Assembly: GCA_964411665.1 (NCBI GenBank)
Contig: CAYPMR010000006.1
Location: forward strand, 1 to 64,000
Source of the DNA: CALFCE01 sp964411665
Lineage (GTDB): Bacteria > Pseudomonadota > Gammaproteobacteria > Granulosicoccales > Granulosicoccaceae
Direction of reading: 5' to 3'
DNA length: 64,000 bases
Made by a program: the position numbers and the translations under genes. Below are positions 55,659-64,000 of the stretch, piece by piece. Numbering within the stretch: position 1 is the first letter of the stretch; the number at the start of each line of letters is the position of its first letter. Under the pieces are notes generated by a model. That model was not told the DNA's origin. It saw only the letters and a program-made list of their open reading frames with translations, and searched no databases.

Positions 55659-56595
55659 AGGCGCGCCATTTCTCACGGCGTAATCGCACCAACTCATCGG
55701 TTTGCAAATTTGTCAGTCCCTGCAGCTCTTCAAACAGGATCTTGCCAAGTGTTGCAGCTATGGCATCTGTATCACGATGAGCACCACCTGACGGCTCGTC
55801 GACCACTCGATCGACCAGCTGTAGTTCCAGCAGACGCTCTGATGTAATACCCATCGCTTCGGCAGCGTCAGACGCTTTTTCAGCACTCTTGTACAGTATC
55901 GATGCACAACCCTCGGGTGATATCACTGAGTAGATTGCGTATTGCAACATCAACACACGATCAGCTACCCCTATCGCCAATGCACCACCAGAACCGCCTT
56001 CCCCTATAACTGTGGCGATAATCGGTGTTTTCAATTCAGACATCACAAACAGATTACGGGCTATCGCTTCGGACTGGCCACGCTCTTCAGCGCCAATACC
56101 GGGGTAAGCACCCGGCGTATCAATAAAAGTAAAGACGGGTAATCCGAACCGCTCTGCTAGCTCCATCAAACGTTTCGCCTTGCGGTAGCCCTCCGGGCGT
56201 GGCATACCGAAATTACGCGTAATCTTCTCTTTCGTATCGCGTCCTTTCTCATGACCTATTACGATCACCGGTACGCCCTGCAACCGTGCCAGTCCACCGA
56301 CAATAGCCGAATCATCAGCATACAGTCGATCACCATGGATTTCTTCGAAGTCGGTAAAGATACTATCGATATAAAAACGGCAGTAAGGACGCAACTTGTG
56401 GCGTGCAACCTGCGCAACCTGCCAGGGGTTGAGCTTGCTAAATATACTCTGGGTTAATGATTCGAGCTTGTTTTCAAGCTTGAGCACCTCGTCACTGATA
56501 TTAATATCAGCGTCTTCAGTAGCGAATTGCAGTTCACGAATCTTCGCCTGCAATTCGGCAATCGGCTGTTCGAAATCGAGGAAGTCCGGATTCAT
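55627..56595 (-). CDS. accA: Acetyl-CoA carboxylase carboxyltransferase subunit alpha
   Basis: This 322-aa protein has the full length for AccA. It shows FLDFEQPIAELQAKIRELQ at the N-terminus, FIDTPGAYPGIGAEERGQSE, VIGEGGSGGALAI and SVISPEGCASILY. With AccD it transfers carboxyl from biotin to acetyl-CoA for fatty-acid synthesis. Its 3' end overlaps the start of tilS, and 230 nt separate it from dnaE. Confidence 0.96.
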   Translation of the reverse strand: MNPDFLDFEQPIAELQAKIRELQFATEDADINISDEVLKLENKLESLTQSIFSKLNPWQVAQVARHKLRPYCRFYIDSIFTDFEEIHGDRLYADDSAIVGGLARLQGVPVIVIGHEKGRDTKEKITRNFGMPRPEGYRKAKRLMELAERFGLPVFTFIDTPGAYPGIGAEERGQSEAIARNLFVMSELKTPIIATVIGEGGSGGALAIGVADRVLMLQYAIYSVISPEGCASILYKSAEKASDAAEAMGITSERLLELQLVDRVVDEPSGGAHRDTDAIAATLGKILFEELQGLTNLQTDELVRLRREKWRAYGEFREEASS

Positions 56596-56825
56596 TTTGT
56601 TTTATTCTGGGGACGGCCTAAAACAAGGGTGGATGAACCATTATACAACGCCCCAGCGCCCTGCGCGGTAGAAGTCACTGTAGCGAGAAAGCGATAGTTT
56701 AAGTCCGTATGGCGATTGTTTGAGAAGCATTGTCGACCCTGGGCGACGAAAACGAACGCTGATACGGGCCAAACCAGCGCTTTAGCAGTAGGTGAGGTGC
56801 TGCTGCGCAGACTCCCACGGGCCCC

Positions 56826-59800
56826 TCAATAGATCAGCTCAATCGCGCTTTCACCGGCAATTTCTTCCAGTCGTTCCAGCAAGCGATGCTCCGGCTTGAC
56901 CAGCCAGCGATTGCCGGCACGGATGCGCGCGCTGGCCTCCCCGTTATCATAATCGATAGTCACCGGGGTCGAACCAGCGCCGTGTTCAGCAAGAGTCTCC
57001 AGCATGCGCTCAAGAGCCGAATCACGGCAGATGTCCTTGTTCAACCGGATAAGAAGACTACGCGCGAAGCGCTCACGCGCTGCTGCCAGATCAAAGATCG
57101 CCTGTGCTCGTATACGGAATCCACCATTAAAATCATCAACCGATAATTCGCCATCCACCACCAGAATGCTTTCCATTTCCAGCGTAATGCGCGATGTTTC
57201 CAGCAAGCCTGCGTCGATCACCGCATCAACCCGCCCACCACGGTCATCGAGTGTTGCGATGGCTATTCGGCCATTGGGAGTATCACGCATGCGCACACCA
57301 ATGATCAGGCCGGCGAGCAGCACAGGCGTGCCCTTTTGCCAGCGCGCATTGGGCTGGCGCTGGGTTCTTTCCGCCACGCGCTCACACAAAGGAGCTATGC
57401 GGTTACTGGTAAAACAGGCAAGCTCATCAAGATATTCAGTGATCGGGTGACCACTCAGATAAAGACCCAGTGTCTCTTTTTCGTGACGCAACAATTCCCG
57501 TTCAGACCATTCAGTAACGGTTGACAGGATCAGTACTTCGCTGTCGTTTCCCTCTTCGGCCAGACCAAATAAATCGACCTGTCCGGAGGCCTGATCACGA
57601 TGGTATTGTTCAGCGGCACGCATAACAGCGGGTACGTTCGCCATCATCGAGGCACGGTTTTCACCCAGCATGTCCGCAGCTCCAGAACGAATCAGTGCTT
57701 CAAGAACACGCCGTGGCACGCTGCCCTGTTCCATACGCCGGCACAGCGATTCAAGATCGACGTAGTCACCGTGTGCTGCTCTCTCCTCCAGCAGTTGCGC
57801 CAGAGCCGCTTCTCCCAGACCTTTGATAGCACCGAGTCCGTAGCTGATCGTCTCGCGGTCAATGACATCGAAGGCTACTTGTGAGTGATTAATGTCGGGG
57901 TGGCGCACAGTGATACCGATGGACGCACATTCTTCAATCAATCCAACCACCTTGTCCGTATTGTCCATGTCAGCTGACAATACAGCAGACATGAAAGCTG
58001 CCGGGTGATGGGTTTTCAGCCACGCTGTCTGGTAGGACAACAAGGCATAGGCGGCCGAATGAGATTTGTTGAAACCGTAACCTGCAAATTTCTCCACCAG
58101 ATCAAAAATATTACCAGCCAACGCCGAGTCGATGCCGTTTTCAGTGCAACCTTCGAGAAAACCCACGCGTTGCTTGGCCATCTCCTCAGGTTTCTTTTTA
58201 CCCATGGCGCGACGCAACAAATCAGAGCGCCCAAGAGTAAAGCCTGCCATTACCTGAGCAATCTGTATGACCTGCTCCTGATAAAGGATAACCCCGTAAG
58301 TCGGTTCCAACGTTGGGCGTAGCTGCTCGAGTTGATAATCCTCATGGGGCCAGGCCAGCGGTTTGCGCCCATGTTTTCTATCGATAAAATCATCAACCAT
58401 GCCCGACTGCAAAGGACCCGGTCGATACAGCGCCACCAGCGCAATGATGTCTTCGAAATTATCCGGTCGCAGACGCTCTATCAGGCGTTTCATTCCGGCA
58501 GACTCCAATTGAAAAACAGCCGTCGTGGCAGCACGTTGCAACAGTTGATAGGTTGCAGCATCGTCGAGAGGCACGGCGCTGATATCAAGTGAATCACCGT
58601 CCGAGAGCCGATCCACCAGACGCACGGTGTTATCGATGATAGTCAGGGTTCTAAGACCGAGGAAGTCGAATTTGACCAGACCGACAGCTTCCGCATCATC
58701 CTTGTCGAACTGAGTGACCAGGCTGCTACCGTCAGCCTCACAATACAAGGGCGTAAAATCCGTCAGTGCGGTAGGAGCAATGACCACACCACCAGCGTGT
58801 TTACCCGCGTTGCGTGCCAGACCTTCAAGCGCCAGCGCCATATCAAGAAGCTCTGACACCTCTTCATCGTTCTCCCGTGCTGATGCCAGCTCCTCGGATT
58901 CACGCAAAGCCTTTTCGAGGGTCATGCCCACTTCAAACGGCACCATCTTGGCGATACGATCAACAAACCCGTAAGCATGTCCCATGACGCGTCCTACATC
59001 GCGCACCACAGCCTTTGCTGCCATGGTTCCGTATGTGATGATTTGCGAGACACGCTGCTCACCGTATTTTTCGGCGACATAGTGAATAACGCGGTCTCGC
59101 CCATCCATACAGAAATCGATATCAAAATCGGGCATTGATACACGTTCCGGATTCAGAAACCGCTCAAACAGCAAGTCATACTTCAATGGATCCAGATCGG
59201 TGATACCGAGCGAATAGGCCACCAGAGAGCCTGCACCGGAACCACGCCCTGGCCCGACCGGCACCTGGTTCTCTCGTGCCCATCGAATGAAATCTGCAAC
59301 GATTAAAAAGTAGCCCGGAAAACCCATCTCATTGATAACGCCGAGTTCCCGATCAAGTCGGGCATCGTAATCAGGTCGTCGCTCAGCCAATACCTGCGGC
59401 TGATCTGAAAACAGAAAATCCATCCGTTGCTGTAATCCGGCTATTGCTTCAGCACGCAGGAAATCCTCTTCATTCATGCCCTCAGGAACCGGGAAGTCCG
59501 GCAATACCGATTGACCCAGTGATACCTCCAGATTGCAGCGTCGCGCAATTTCAACCGTGTTGGCTAGCGCTTCGGGTATATCCTGAAAGAGCGCTTGCAT
59601 ATCTTGCGAGGACTTCAAATATTGTTCTTGTGAATGCTTGCTCGGGCGCGATGTATCAGCGAGCACATAGCCCTGTTGAATGCATAGACGTGCTTCATGC
59701 ACCGCGAAGTCGGTTTTTTCCAGAAAGCAGACATCGTTAGTTGCAACCGGTGCAAAACCGAATTCCTCTGACAACCTGCAGGCATGATCTATCCAGCGCG

Positions 59801-60377
59801 TCTCTCCAGCGCGTTGGGTTCGCCTGAGCTCCAGATAAAATCGCTCACCAAAGGTTTGATGCCACTGCTCTGCCAGGCGACGCTGAGTATCCGGATCGCT
59901 ATCGCTGTGACAACATGCCAGCTCCCCTTCTACCCCTCCCGACAACGCAATCAACCCCTCGTGAGCGGCGAATAACCAATCTCGCTCGATTACGGGACAG
60001 CCCTGACTTTGTCCTTCCTGATAGGCGCGCGACACAAGACGCGTCAGATTATGGTAACCATCGGTATTTTGCGCCAGTAGCAGCAAACGCGATGATCCAT
60101 CCATCCCGTTCGGCAGGCTGATACGAGCATCAACACCGACCAGCGGTTTCAAACCATGGCGCGTGGCACTGCGATAGAACTTAACCAGTGCAAAAAGATT
60201 GTGCAGATCGGTCAGCGCGACAGCCGGCATAGATCGGCAGGGAGACACATCAGAACCGCTTTCGTCAAACTGCTCAGACTGTGCTTTAACAGATTGCATC
60301 AACGGGTCGATGCGCACGATACTTTCCTGTAACGAAAATTCGGTGTGCACATTCAGGTGGACGAAGCCGTCGTTCAT
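56826..60377 (-). CDS. dnaE: DNA polymerase III alpha subunit
   Basis: The ATG at 60377 overlaps the rnhB stop as ATGA and gives 1183 aa. A PHP domain comes first (FVHLNVHTEFSLQES), then the polymerase core with GPGRGSGAGSLVAY and the catalytic PDFDIDFCMDGRDRVI, YGFNKSHSAAYALLSYQTAW, a helix-hairpin-helix region and an OB fold near residue 1000. This is the replicative polymerase. The order rnhB-dnaE-accA-tilS matches E. coli and relatives. Confidence 0.97.
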   Translation of the reverse strand: MNDGFVHLNVHTEFSLQESIVRIDPLMQSVKAQSEQFDESGSDVSPCRSMPAVALTDLHNLFALVKFYRSATRHGLKPLVGVDARISLPNGMDGSSRLLLLAQNTDGYHNLTRLVSRAYQEGQSQGCPVIERDWLFAAHEGLIALSGGVEGELACCHSDSDPDTQRRLAEQWHQTFGERFYLELRRTQRAGETRWIDHACRLSEEFGFAPVATNDVCFLEKTDFAVHEARLCIQQGYVLADTSRPSKHSQEQYLKSSQDMQALFQDIPEALANTVEIARRCNLEVSLGQSVLPDFPVPEGMNEEDFLRAEAIAGLQQRMDFLFSDQPQVLAERRPDYDARLDRELGVINEMGFPGYFLIVADFIRWARENQVPVGPGRGSGAGSLVAYSLGITDLDPLKYDLLFERFLNPERVSMPDFDIDFCMDGRDRVIHYVAEKYGEQRVSQIITYGTMAAKAVVRDVGRVMGHAYGFVDRIAKMVPFEVGMTLEKALRESEELASARENDEEVSELLDMALALEGLARNAGKHAGGVVIAPTALTDFTPLYCEADGSSLVTQFDKDDAEAVGLVKFDFLGLRTLTIIDNTVRLVDRLSDGDSLDISAVPLDDAATYQLLQRAATTAVFQLESAGMKRLIERLRPDNFEDIIALVALYRPGPLQSGMVDDFIDRKHGRKPLAWPHEDYQLEQLRPTLEPTYGVILYQEQVIQIAQVMAGFTLGRSDLLRRAMGKKKPEEMAKQRVGFLEGCTENGIDSALAGNIFDLVEKFAGYGFNKSHSAAYALLSYQTAWLKTHHPAAFMSAVLSADMDNTDKVVGLIEECASIGITVRHPDINHSQVAFDVIDRETISYGLGAIKGLGEAALAQLLEERAAHGDYVDLESLCRRMEQGSVPRRVLEALIRSGAADMLGENRASMMANVPAVMRAAEQYHRDQASGQVDLFGLAEEGNDSEVLILSTVTEWSERELLRHEKETLGLYLSGHPITEYLDELACFTSNRIAPLCERVAERTQRQPNARWQKGTPVLLAGLIIGVRMRDTPNGRIAIATLDDRGGRVDAVIDAGLLETSRITLEMESILVVDGELSVDDFNGGFRIRAQAIFDLAAARERFARSLLIRLNKDICRDSALERMLETLAEHGAGSTPVTIDYDNGEASARIRAGNRWLVKPEHRLLERLEEIAGESAIELIY

Positions 60378-61051
60378 GCGGTAGCGGGCTCCAGGTTTTT
60401 GCAACTGCAATGACGATCGTCACCATCGCCCCTGCTCTGATCTACCACAGAGGCAGCTTCGATGGCGCGCCTTACAGGGGCAAATGATCGACGATGTTCC
60501 GGCAAGACGCCATGGATTTCAAGCGCCTGTCTGTGAGCCACTGTTGGATAGCCTTTATGACGATCAAAACCGTACTCGGGATGCTCTTCATGTAATTCTT
60601 GCATAAGCCGATCACGGTAGACCTTGGCTATTATCGAGGCAGCAGAGATACTACGGATTTTCTGGTCTCCTTTGACAATTGCACGACAGGGTAGCGGCAG
60701 ATCAGGACAGCGATTACCATCGATCAAGGCTCGTTGTGGACGTGGATCAAGTGCCATACAGGCGCGGCGCATAGCGAGCATGCTGGCGTGCAGGATATTC
60801 ACCTGGTCAATTTCCTCGACACTGGCCTCGGCAATGGCAAACGCAACGGCTCGTTCACGTATTTCAAGATCAAGCGCATTGCGATTCGCCTCGCTCAACT
60901 GCTTGGAATCGACAAGACCTTTGATACGCCGCCCGGGATGCAGGATCACAGCAGCAGCGACCACAGGGCCTGCCAGTGGCCCCCGGCCCACCTCGTCAAG
61001 GCCTGCGACCAAGGTGTGCTTGATTTTGGTCTTGCCGGTATTACTCATCAA
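60374..61051 (-). CDS. rnhB: Ribonuclease HII
   Basis: This 225-aa protein has the catalytic AGLDEVGRGPLAGPVV, the second Asp in LIDGNR, and SAASIIAKVYRDRLM with YGFDRHKGYPT. It removes ribonucleotides from DNA. The last 25 residues are an extra tail rich in Asp/Gly/His. The stop overlaps the dnaE start. Confidence 0.96.
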   Translation of the reverse strand: MMSNTGKTKIKHTLVAGLDEVGRGPLAGPVVAAAVILHPGRRIKGLVDSKQLSEANRNALDLEIRERAVAFAIAEASVEEIDQVNILHASMLAMRRACMALDPRPQRALIDGNRCPDLPLPCRAIVKGDQKIRSISAASIIAKVYRDRLMQELHEEHPEYGFDRHKGYPTVAHRQALEIHGVLPEHRRSFAPVRRAIEAASVVDQSRGDGDDRHCSCKNLEPATA

Positions 61052-61112
61052 CGGTTTGTAATCAGATAAACAGGAAAGCGTTCAGGCAGAGGCGACTATA
61101 TAGTTTTTAACC

Positions 61113-62282
61113 TCAGCTGCCAAACAGGTGTTTCAGTCGCGCACCGACACTCAAACGAGGCGGCTCGCTGTCAAGCAGATAGGCATCGAAGGCCTGGCTG
61201 TTACGGGTGGTATATCCGCTCTTCTCTCGCTCCGTCAACGAAATTGCAAGACCTGAGGATTGCGCCATCGCCAATGCCATATCTGCCCCAAGAACCATGA
61301 ACGCAGTGGCCCAGGCATCAGCAAGTTCAGTCGTATGATGTATGACGGTGACCGAGGCAAGCCGGTTTGTTACAGGATAGCCTGTGCGCCCGTCAATCAG
61401 GTGGCTAATTCGCTTGCCATCGATCTCGCGATAGTTACGATAATCCCCGGAGGTTGCAATATGTGCATTTTCGACACTGATCGCCTTGACGGCTGATGTG
61501 CCTGATTGGACTGCAGGTGCTCTGCCTACACCGGCCAGCTCAGGTGATTCAAGCGCGATAACCCAGGCTGAATTATCGCCCGCCTGCCCACGTGTGCGGA
61601 TCTCTCCCCCTAGCTCAAAGAGATACCGGTCAATACCCATGCCTTCGAACATGTCGCCGACCCTGTCCACCGCATAGCCTTTGGCTATGGATGACAGATC
61701 CACTTGCAGGGTCGCCACACGTTTGCGTAATCGTTGATTGTCATCCGAATACTGCAGCAAGTGATAGCCGACTTTGTCGATCCGGGCATTGACGTGCTCA
61801 GGCAGCACTTTTTGTCGGGAATCGCGACCAGTATCACCACTGCTGCCAAACCCCCACAGATCGACTAATCCACCGAGGGTGACATCGTAAGCACCCTGTG
61901 TTTGCTCACTGATGGCAGCCGCTGAGCGCAGCAACTCGATCACCGGAGTCGGTTGTTCTATCCAGTCGGTAGATGTCGTAGCATTGAATTGACTGAGCGC
62001 CGATGACGAATCATAGGTTGACATATGCGCATTGATGTCAAGGAGCAATTGTTCGATATTGTCCTGGATTTGCCGCTGCAGTTGCTCAGACGATAAAGCC
62101 GCGTCCGACGAAGGGGTCTCAATTGGCGACACCACAGTGGCATGCCAGGTGGTACCCATGGCGGTGCCAGTGAATTTCCACTCTTGCCGATGTTTCAACT
62201 GTGTAGATTGCGAGCTATGGCAACTGCTGAGAAGGCTTGTCGCAAGTAGAGCAACAGTCGTGAAACGACAAATAGACGGCAC
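61113..62282 (-). CDS. apbE: FAD:protein FMN transferase (ApbE), lipoprotein
   Basis: I chose the GTG at 62282 (389 aa) because it puts a clean lipoprotein signal at the N-terminus (TTVALLATSLLSSC, lipobox LSSC). The frame is open 80 codons further, but that part only translates a hairpin and a 15-bp repeat. ApbE features: GTAMGTTWHATV, YDVTLGGLVDLWGFG, KGYAVDRVGDMFEGMGIDRY, ELGGEIRTRG, SHLIDGRTGYPV (usually HIIDPRTG) and ADAWATAFMVLGAD. It attaches FMN to Thr of membrane flavoproteins such as NqrB/NqrC and RnfG. Confidence 0.9.
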   Translation of the reverse strand: MPSICRFTTVALLATSLLSSCHSSQSTQLKHRQEWKFTGTAMGTTWHATVVSPIETPSSDAALSSEQLQRQIQDNIEQLLLDINAHMSTYDSSSALSQFNATTSTDWIEQPTPVIELLRSAAAISEQTQGAYDVTLGGLVDLWGFGSSGDTGRDSRQKVLPEHVNARIDKVGYHLLQYSDDNQRLRKRVATLQVDLSSIAKGYAVDRVGDMFEGMGIDRYLFELGGEIRTRGQAGDNSAWVIALESPELAGVGRAPAVQSGTSAVKAISVENAHIATSGDYRNYREIDGKRISHLIDGRTGYPVTNRLASVTVIHHTTELADAWATAFMVLGADMALAMAQSSGLAISLTEREKSGYTTRNSQAFDAYLLDSEPPRLSVGARLKHLFGS

Positions 62283-62405
62283 ACGACATTGGCTGGCAGT
62301 GGCAGTGCAACGGAGGCTGTGATTGCTAGTCAGAAAGACGTGCTTGCGGGTAAGACTGAAGACGAATTTGCATGCGACGTTAACAACGCACTTGCAAACG
62401 TTTTT

Positions 62406-62480
62406 GTGAACGCCGCTTTTGCGAACGCCGCTTTTGTGAACGCCGCTTTTGTGAACGCCGCTTTTGCGAACGCCGCTTTT
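62406..62480. repeat. 15-bp tandem repeat, 5 units
   Basis: Five units of GYGAACGCCGCTTTT lie between pilZ and apbE. They alternate T or C at the second position and are otherwise identical. On the minus strand they would read Lys-Ser-Gly-Val-Arg/His if translated. Confidence 0.92.
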
Positions 62481-62495
62481 GTAACCAATAATAGC

Positions 62496-62525
62496 AATGT
62501 GATCAGCAAGAGCGTTGATCACATT
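62496..62525. terminator. Perfect 10-bp hairpin after pilZ
   Basis: AATGTGATCA (62496-62505) and TGATCACATT (62516-62525) are perfect inverted repeats with a 10-nt loop, 15 nt after the pilZ stop. No T run follows on the minus strand, so it is a weak terminator or an mRNA-stability or protein-binding site. The core TGTGATCA also resembles a half-site of CRP/FNR-type operators. Confidence 0.5.
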
Positions 62526-62540
62526 GCCCTCATCGCAACA

Positions 62541-62882
62541 TTACATGGTGTGAGTTGGACGCTCTGCTGACGTAAGATTTGCCAGTATTTCTTCGATCGC
62601 TTTTGAACCTGCGTCACTCTCATCATCAAAGCGAATACCAATTCCAGCTGTTCGATTACCCTGCGCACCGGCAGGCGTTATCCAGGCTACCTCACCACGC
62701 AAAGGTATTGGGGAAGGATTATCCATCACCTGAAGCAATAGAAAAACCTTGTCACCCAAGTCGTAATGCCTTGCCGTGGGAACAAATACCCCACCATTTT
62801 GCACAAAACGCATATAGGATGCGTAAAGCGCACCTTTGTCAGTAACGGTGAAAGCGACTACACCTTTCAGACTCTCGGTCAT
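62541..62882 (-). CDS. pilZ: Type IV pilus biogenesis protein PilZ
   Basis: This 113-aa protein is the PilZ-only type: VQNGGVFVPT, GDKVFLLLQV, GEVAWITPAGAQGNRTAGIGIRF. It lacks the N-terminal RxxxR motif needed for cyclic-di-GMP binding, as is known for the founding PilZ of Pseudomonas. It lies directly after holB, the same order as in Pseudomonas. It is needed for pilus assembly. Confidence 0.93.
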   Translation of the reverse strand: MTESLKGVVAFTVTDKGALYASYMRFVQNGGVFVPTARHYDLGDKVFLLLQVMDNPSPIPLRGEVAWITPAGAQGNRTAGIGIRFDDESDAGSKAIEEILANLTSAERPTHTM

Positions 62883-63022
62883 ACCTGAAAAATCTCTGCT
62901 CGGTCAACGATGGGAGCAATGCTTCATGCTTCTATTCGACCCGCCTTTTTTATAAGACTGGGCTTGGCCAGCAACACCGGCTAGTCAAAGCCATACTGGT
63001 AAATGCATTTACATTGTTCCGT

Positions 63023-64000
63023 TTAGCAGGATGCTGTCAGCGGAGACATTTCGCCCCTCCGGCTTCCTGCCTGCCATATAGCGGCAAAAACCGTCTCGAG
63101 CACAGGCTGAATCTTAAAGCTCGCGCTGTCTGAGGCGAGCAAATGTTGTAAATCCATGTGGAGTGAGAACCAATCCTCAGTTTGTAACTGAGTTGACAGT
63201 AATTTCCATCGATCAATTTCATCCTGATAGACGCAGTATTTTTCAGCGTTTTGGATTACACGCATTATATCGATAGTAAATGCGATGAATGCCTGCAAAC
63301 AATCCTGCACCGATTGTTCACGCAATCGCTCAACCCAAATGGTAATTCCTGCCTCACGAGCGACAATCTGATGAAAACACAGTACGAGTTGTTCAGTGCG
63401 TTGACGGTTCTCAAGCTCGTTGAGTTTTATCGCGTACAACGGAGCGCCCTGTGCGCGACGCATCAGAGCCGCCGGGTTCTCAATGCCGTTTGAACGCAGC
63501 CAATCATGCGTCAAATCTGCAGGTGATGCGATCAAGGGCAAAAGCTGACAGCGACTGGTCACCGTGGCCGGTAATGAACGTGGCCAATTACATACCAATA
63601 AGATGATCGATGCCTTGGCCGGTTCTTCGAGCGTCTTTAACAGAGCATTGGCTGATGCACGATTCAGGTGATCAGCACTATCTACAACACCAACTCTGTA
63701 ACCATCGGGATTGCGCGAGGTAAGCATCAACCAGTCGATAAACTCACGGCTATCATCGACTTTGATGATGCGCGATTTCTCTTTGCTTTGCAGTAACGCA
63801 AACTCCGGGTGGTTGCCGGTTTTGAGTTGCTTGCAATTACTGCACAAACCGCAAGCGATAGGCATACCATTAGGCAAAGTCGCTGAACGCTCACATAGCA
63901 ACAAAGCGCTCAGTATCTCAATAAGCAATCGCTTACCGCTGCCGGGCGGGCCATGAATCAGCAAAGCATGCTGCAAGGTGTTGCTGTCGATTCGTTGTTT
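63023..64000 (-). CDS. holB: DNA polymerase III delta' subunit (5' end off window)
   Basis: The frame is open to the right edge, so the start is missing; at least 325 codons are visible. It shows LQHALLIHGPPGSGKRLL, a zinc-binding Cys cluster (CERSATLPNGMPIACG, then CSNC), VDSADHLNRASANALLKTLEEP and LPATVTSRCQLL, all clamp-loader delta' hallmarks. The sequence after the P-loop Lys is Arg, not Thr, in keeping with delta' not hydrolysing ATP. It is followed by pilZ after 140 nt. Confidence 0.94.
   Translation of the reverse strand, partial: KQRIDSNTLQHALLIHGPPGSGKRLLIEILSALLLCERSATLPNGMPIACGLCSNCKQLKTGNHPEFALLQSKEKSRIIKVDDSREFIDWLMLTSRNPDGYRVGVVDSADHLNRASANALLKTLEEPAKASIILLVCNWPRSLPATVTSRCQLLPLIASPADLTHDWLRSNGIENPAALMRRAQGAPLYAIKLNELENRQRTEQLVLCFHQIVAREAGITIWVERLREQSVQDCLQAFIAFTIDIMRVIQNAEKYCVYQDEIDRWKLLSTQLQTEDWFSLHMDLQHLLASDSASFKIQPVLETVFAAIWQAGSRRGEMSPLTASC

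Overview
The window reads as a chromosomal segment of a gammaproteobacterium, probably marine. The supporting synteny is holB-pilZ and rnhB-dnaE-accA-tilS-pyrG-kdsA-eno, with ftsB in the expected order further on. An inner-membrane FadE and a FadL/VolA-type lipid uptake pair fit the same assignment. I cannot place it to genus. Almost all housekeeping genes lie on the minus strand. No tRNA, rRNA, CRISPR array or intact insertion sequence was seen.

Layout. 1-13770 (minus): a seven-gene operon of the MoxR/von Willebrand type. In transcription order it encodes a VWA/amidotransferase-like membrane protein, a caspase-like protein that has lost its cysteine, a TPR zincin peptidase, a MoxR ATPase, a DUF58 protein, a BatA-like VWA protein and a DUF4175-like coiled-coil protein running off the left edge. 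14241-22063: an OmpA-like lipoprotein, then a lipid module (FadL-type porin, VolA-type surface lipase, convergent fadE). 22480-27546: folE, an Atm1-type ABC exporter, dusA, mtnP and ftsB.

27771-49744: about 22 kb of accessory DNA lying between ftsB and eno, which are close neighbours in most gammaproteobacteria. Its core (29012-46067, plus strand, visibly AT-richer) is a compact nonribosomal peptide synthetase operon with unusual architecture. (a) A C-T-TE protein without an adenylation domain and with a Cys in the TE nucleophile elbow. (b) A HupE/UreJ-type membrane protein. (c) An adenylation domain cut into two genes between motifs A8 and A10, with a separate GAMT-like methyltransferase gene exactly at the cut, all coupled by ATGA overlaps, followed by T and epimerization domains. 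(d) A C-A-T protein whose A domain reads as Asn-activating and carries a PP-loop ATP-pyrophosphatase domain with several CxxC pairs between A8 and A10. (e) A dehydrogenase, stand-alone A domain and stand-alone carrier protein resembling the prolyl-carrier-protein oxidation trio. I infer a small peptide with a dehydroprolyl or pyrrole-type cap, a D-configured and possibly methylated residue, and an Asn whose amide may be modified (thioamidation is one hypothesis). The rest of the accessory block is a short-chain dehydrogenase, a polytopic membrane protein, an isoprenylcysteine-methyltransferase-like protein and a pterin dehydratase domain fused to an unrecognised N-terminal region.

49871-64000 (minus): the conserved run holB (cut by the right edge), pilZ, apbE, rnhB, dnaE, accA, tilS, pyrG, kdsA, eno. 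Many gaps on both sides carry short tandem repeats of different period (7, 10, 11, 12, 15, 17 and 18 bp) and unrelated sequence, which looks like a habit of this genome.
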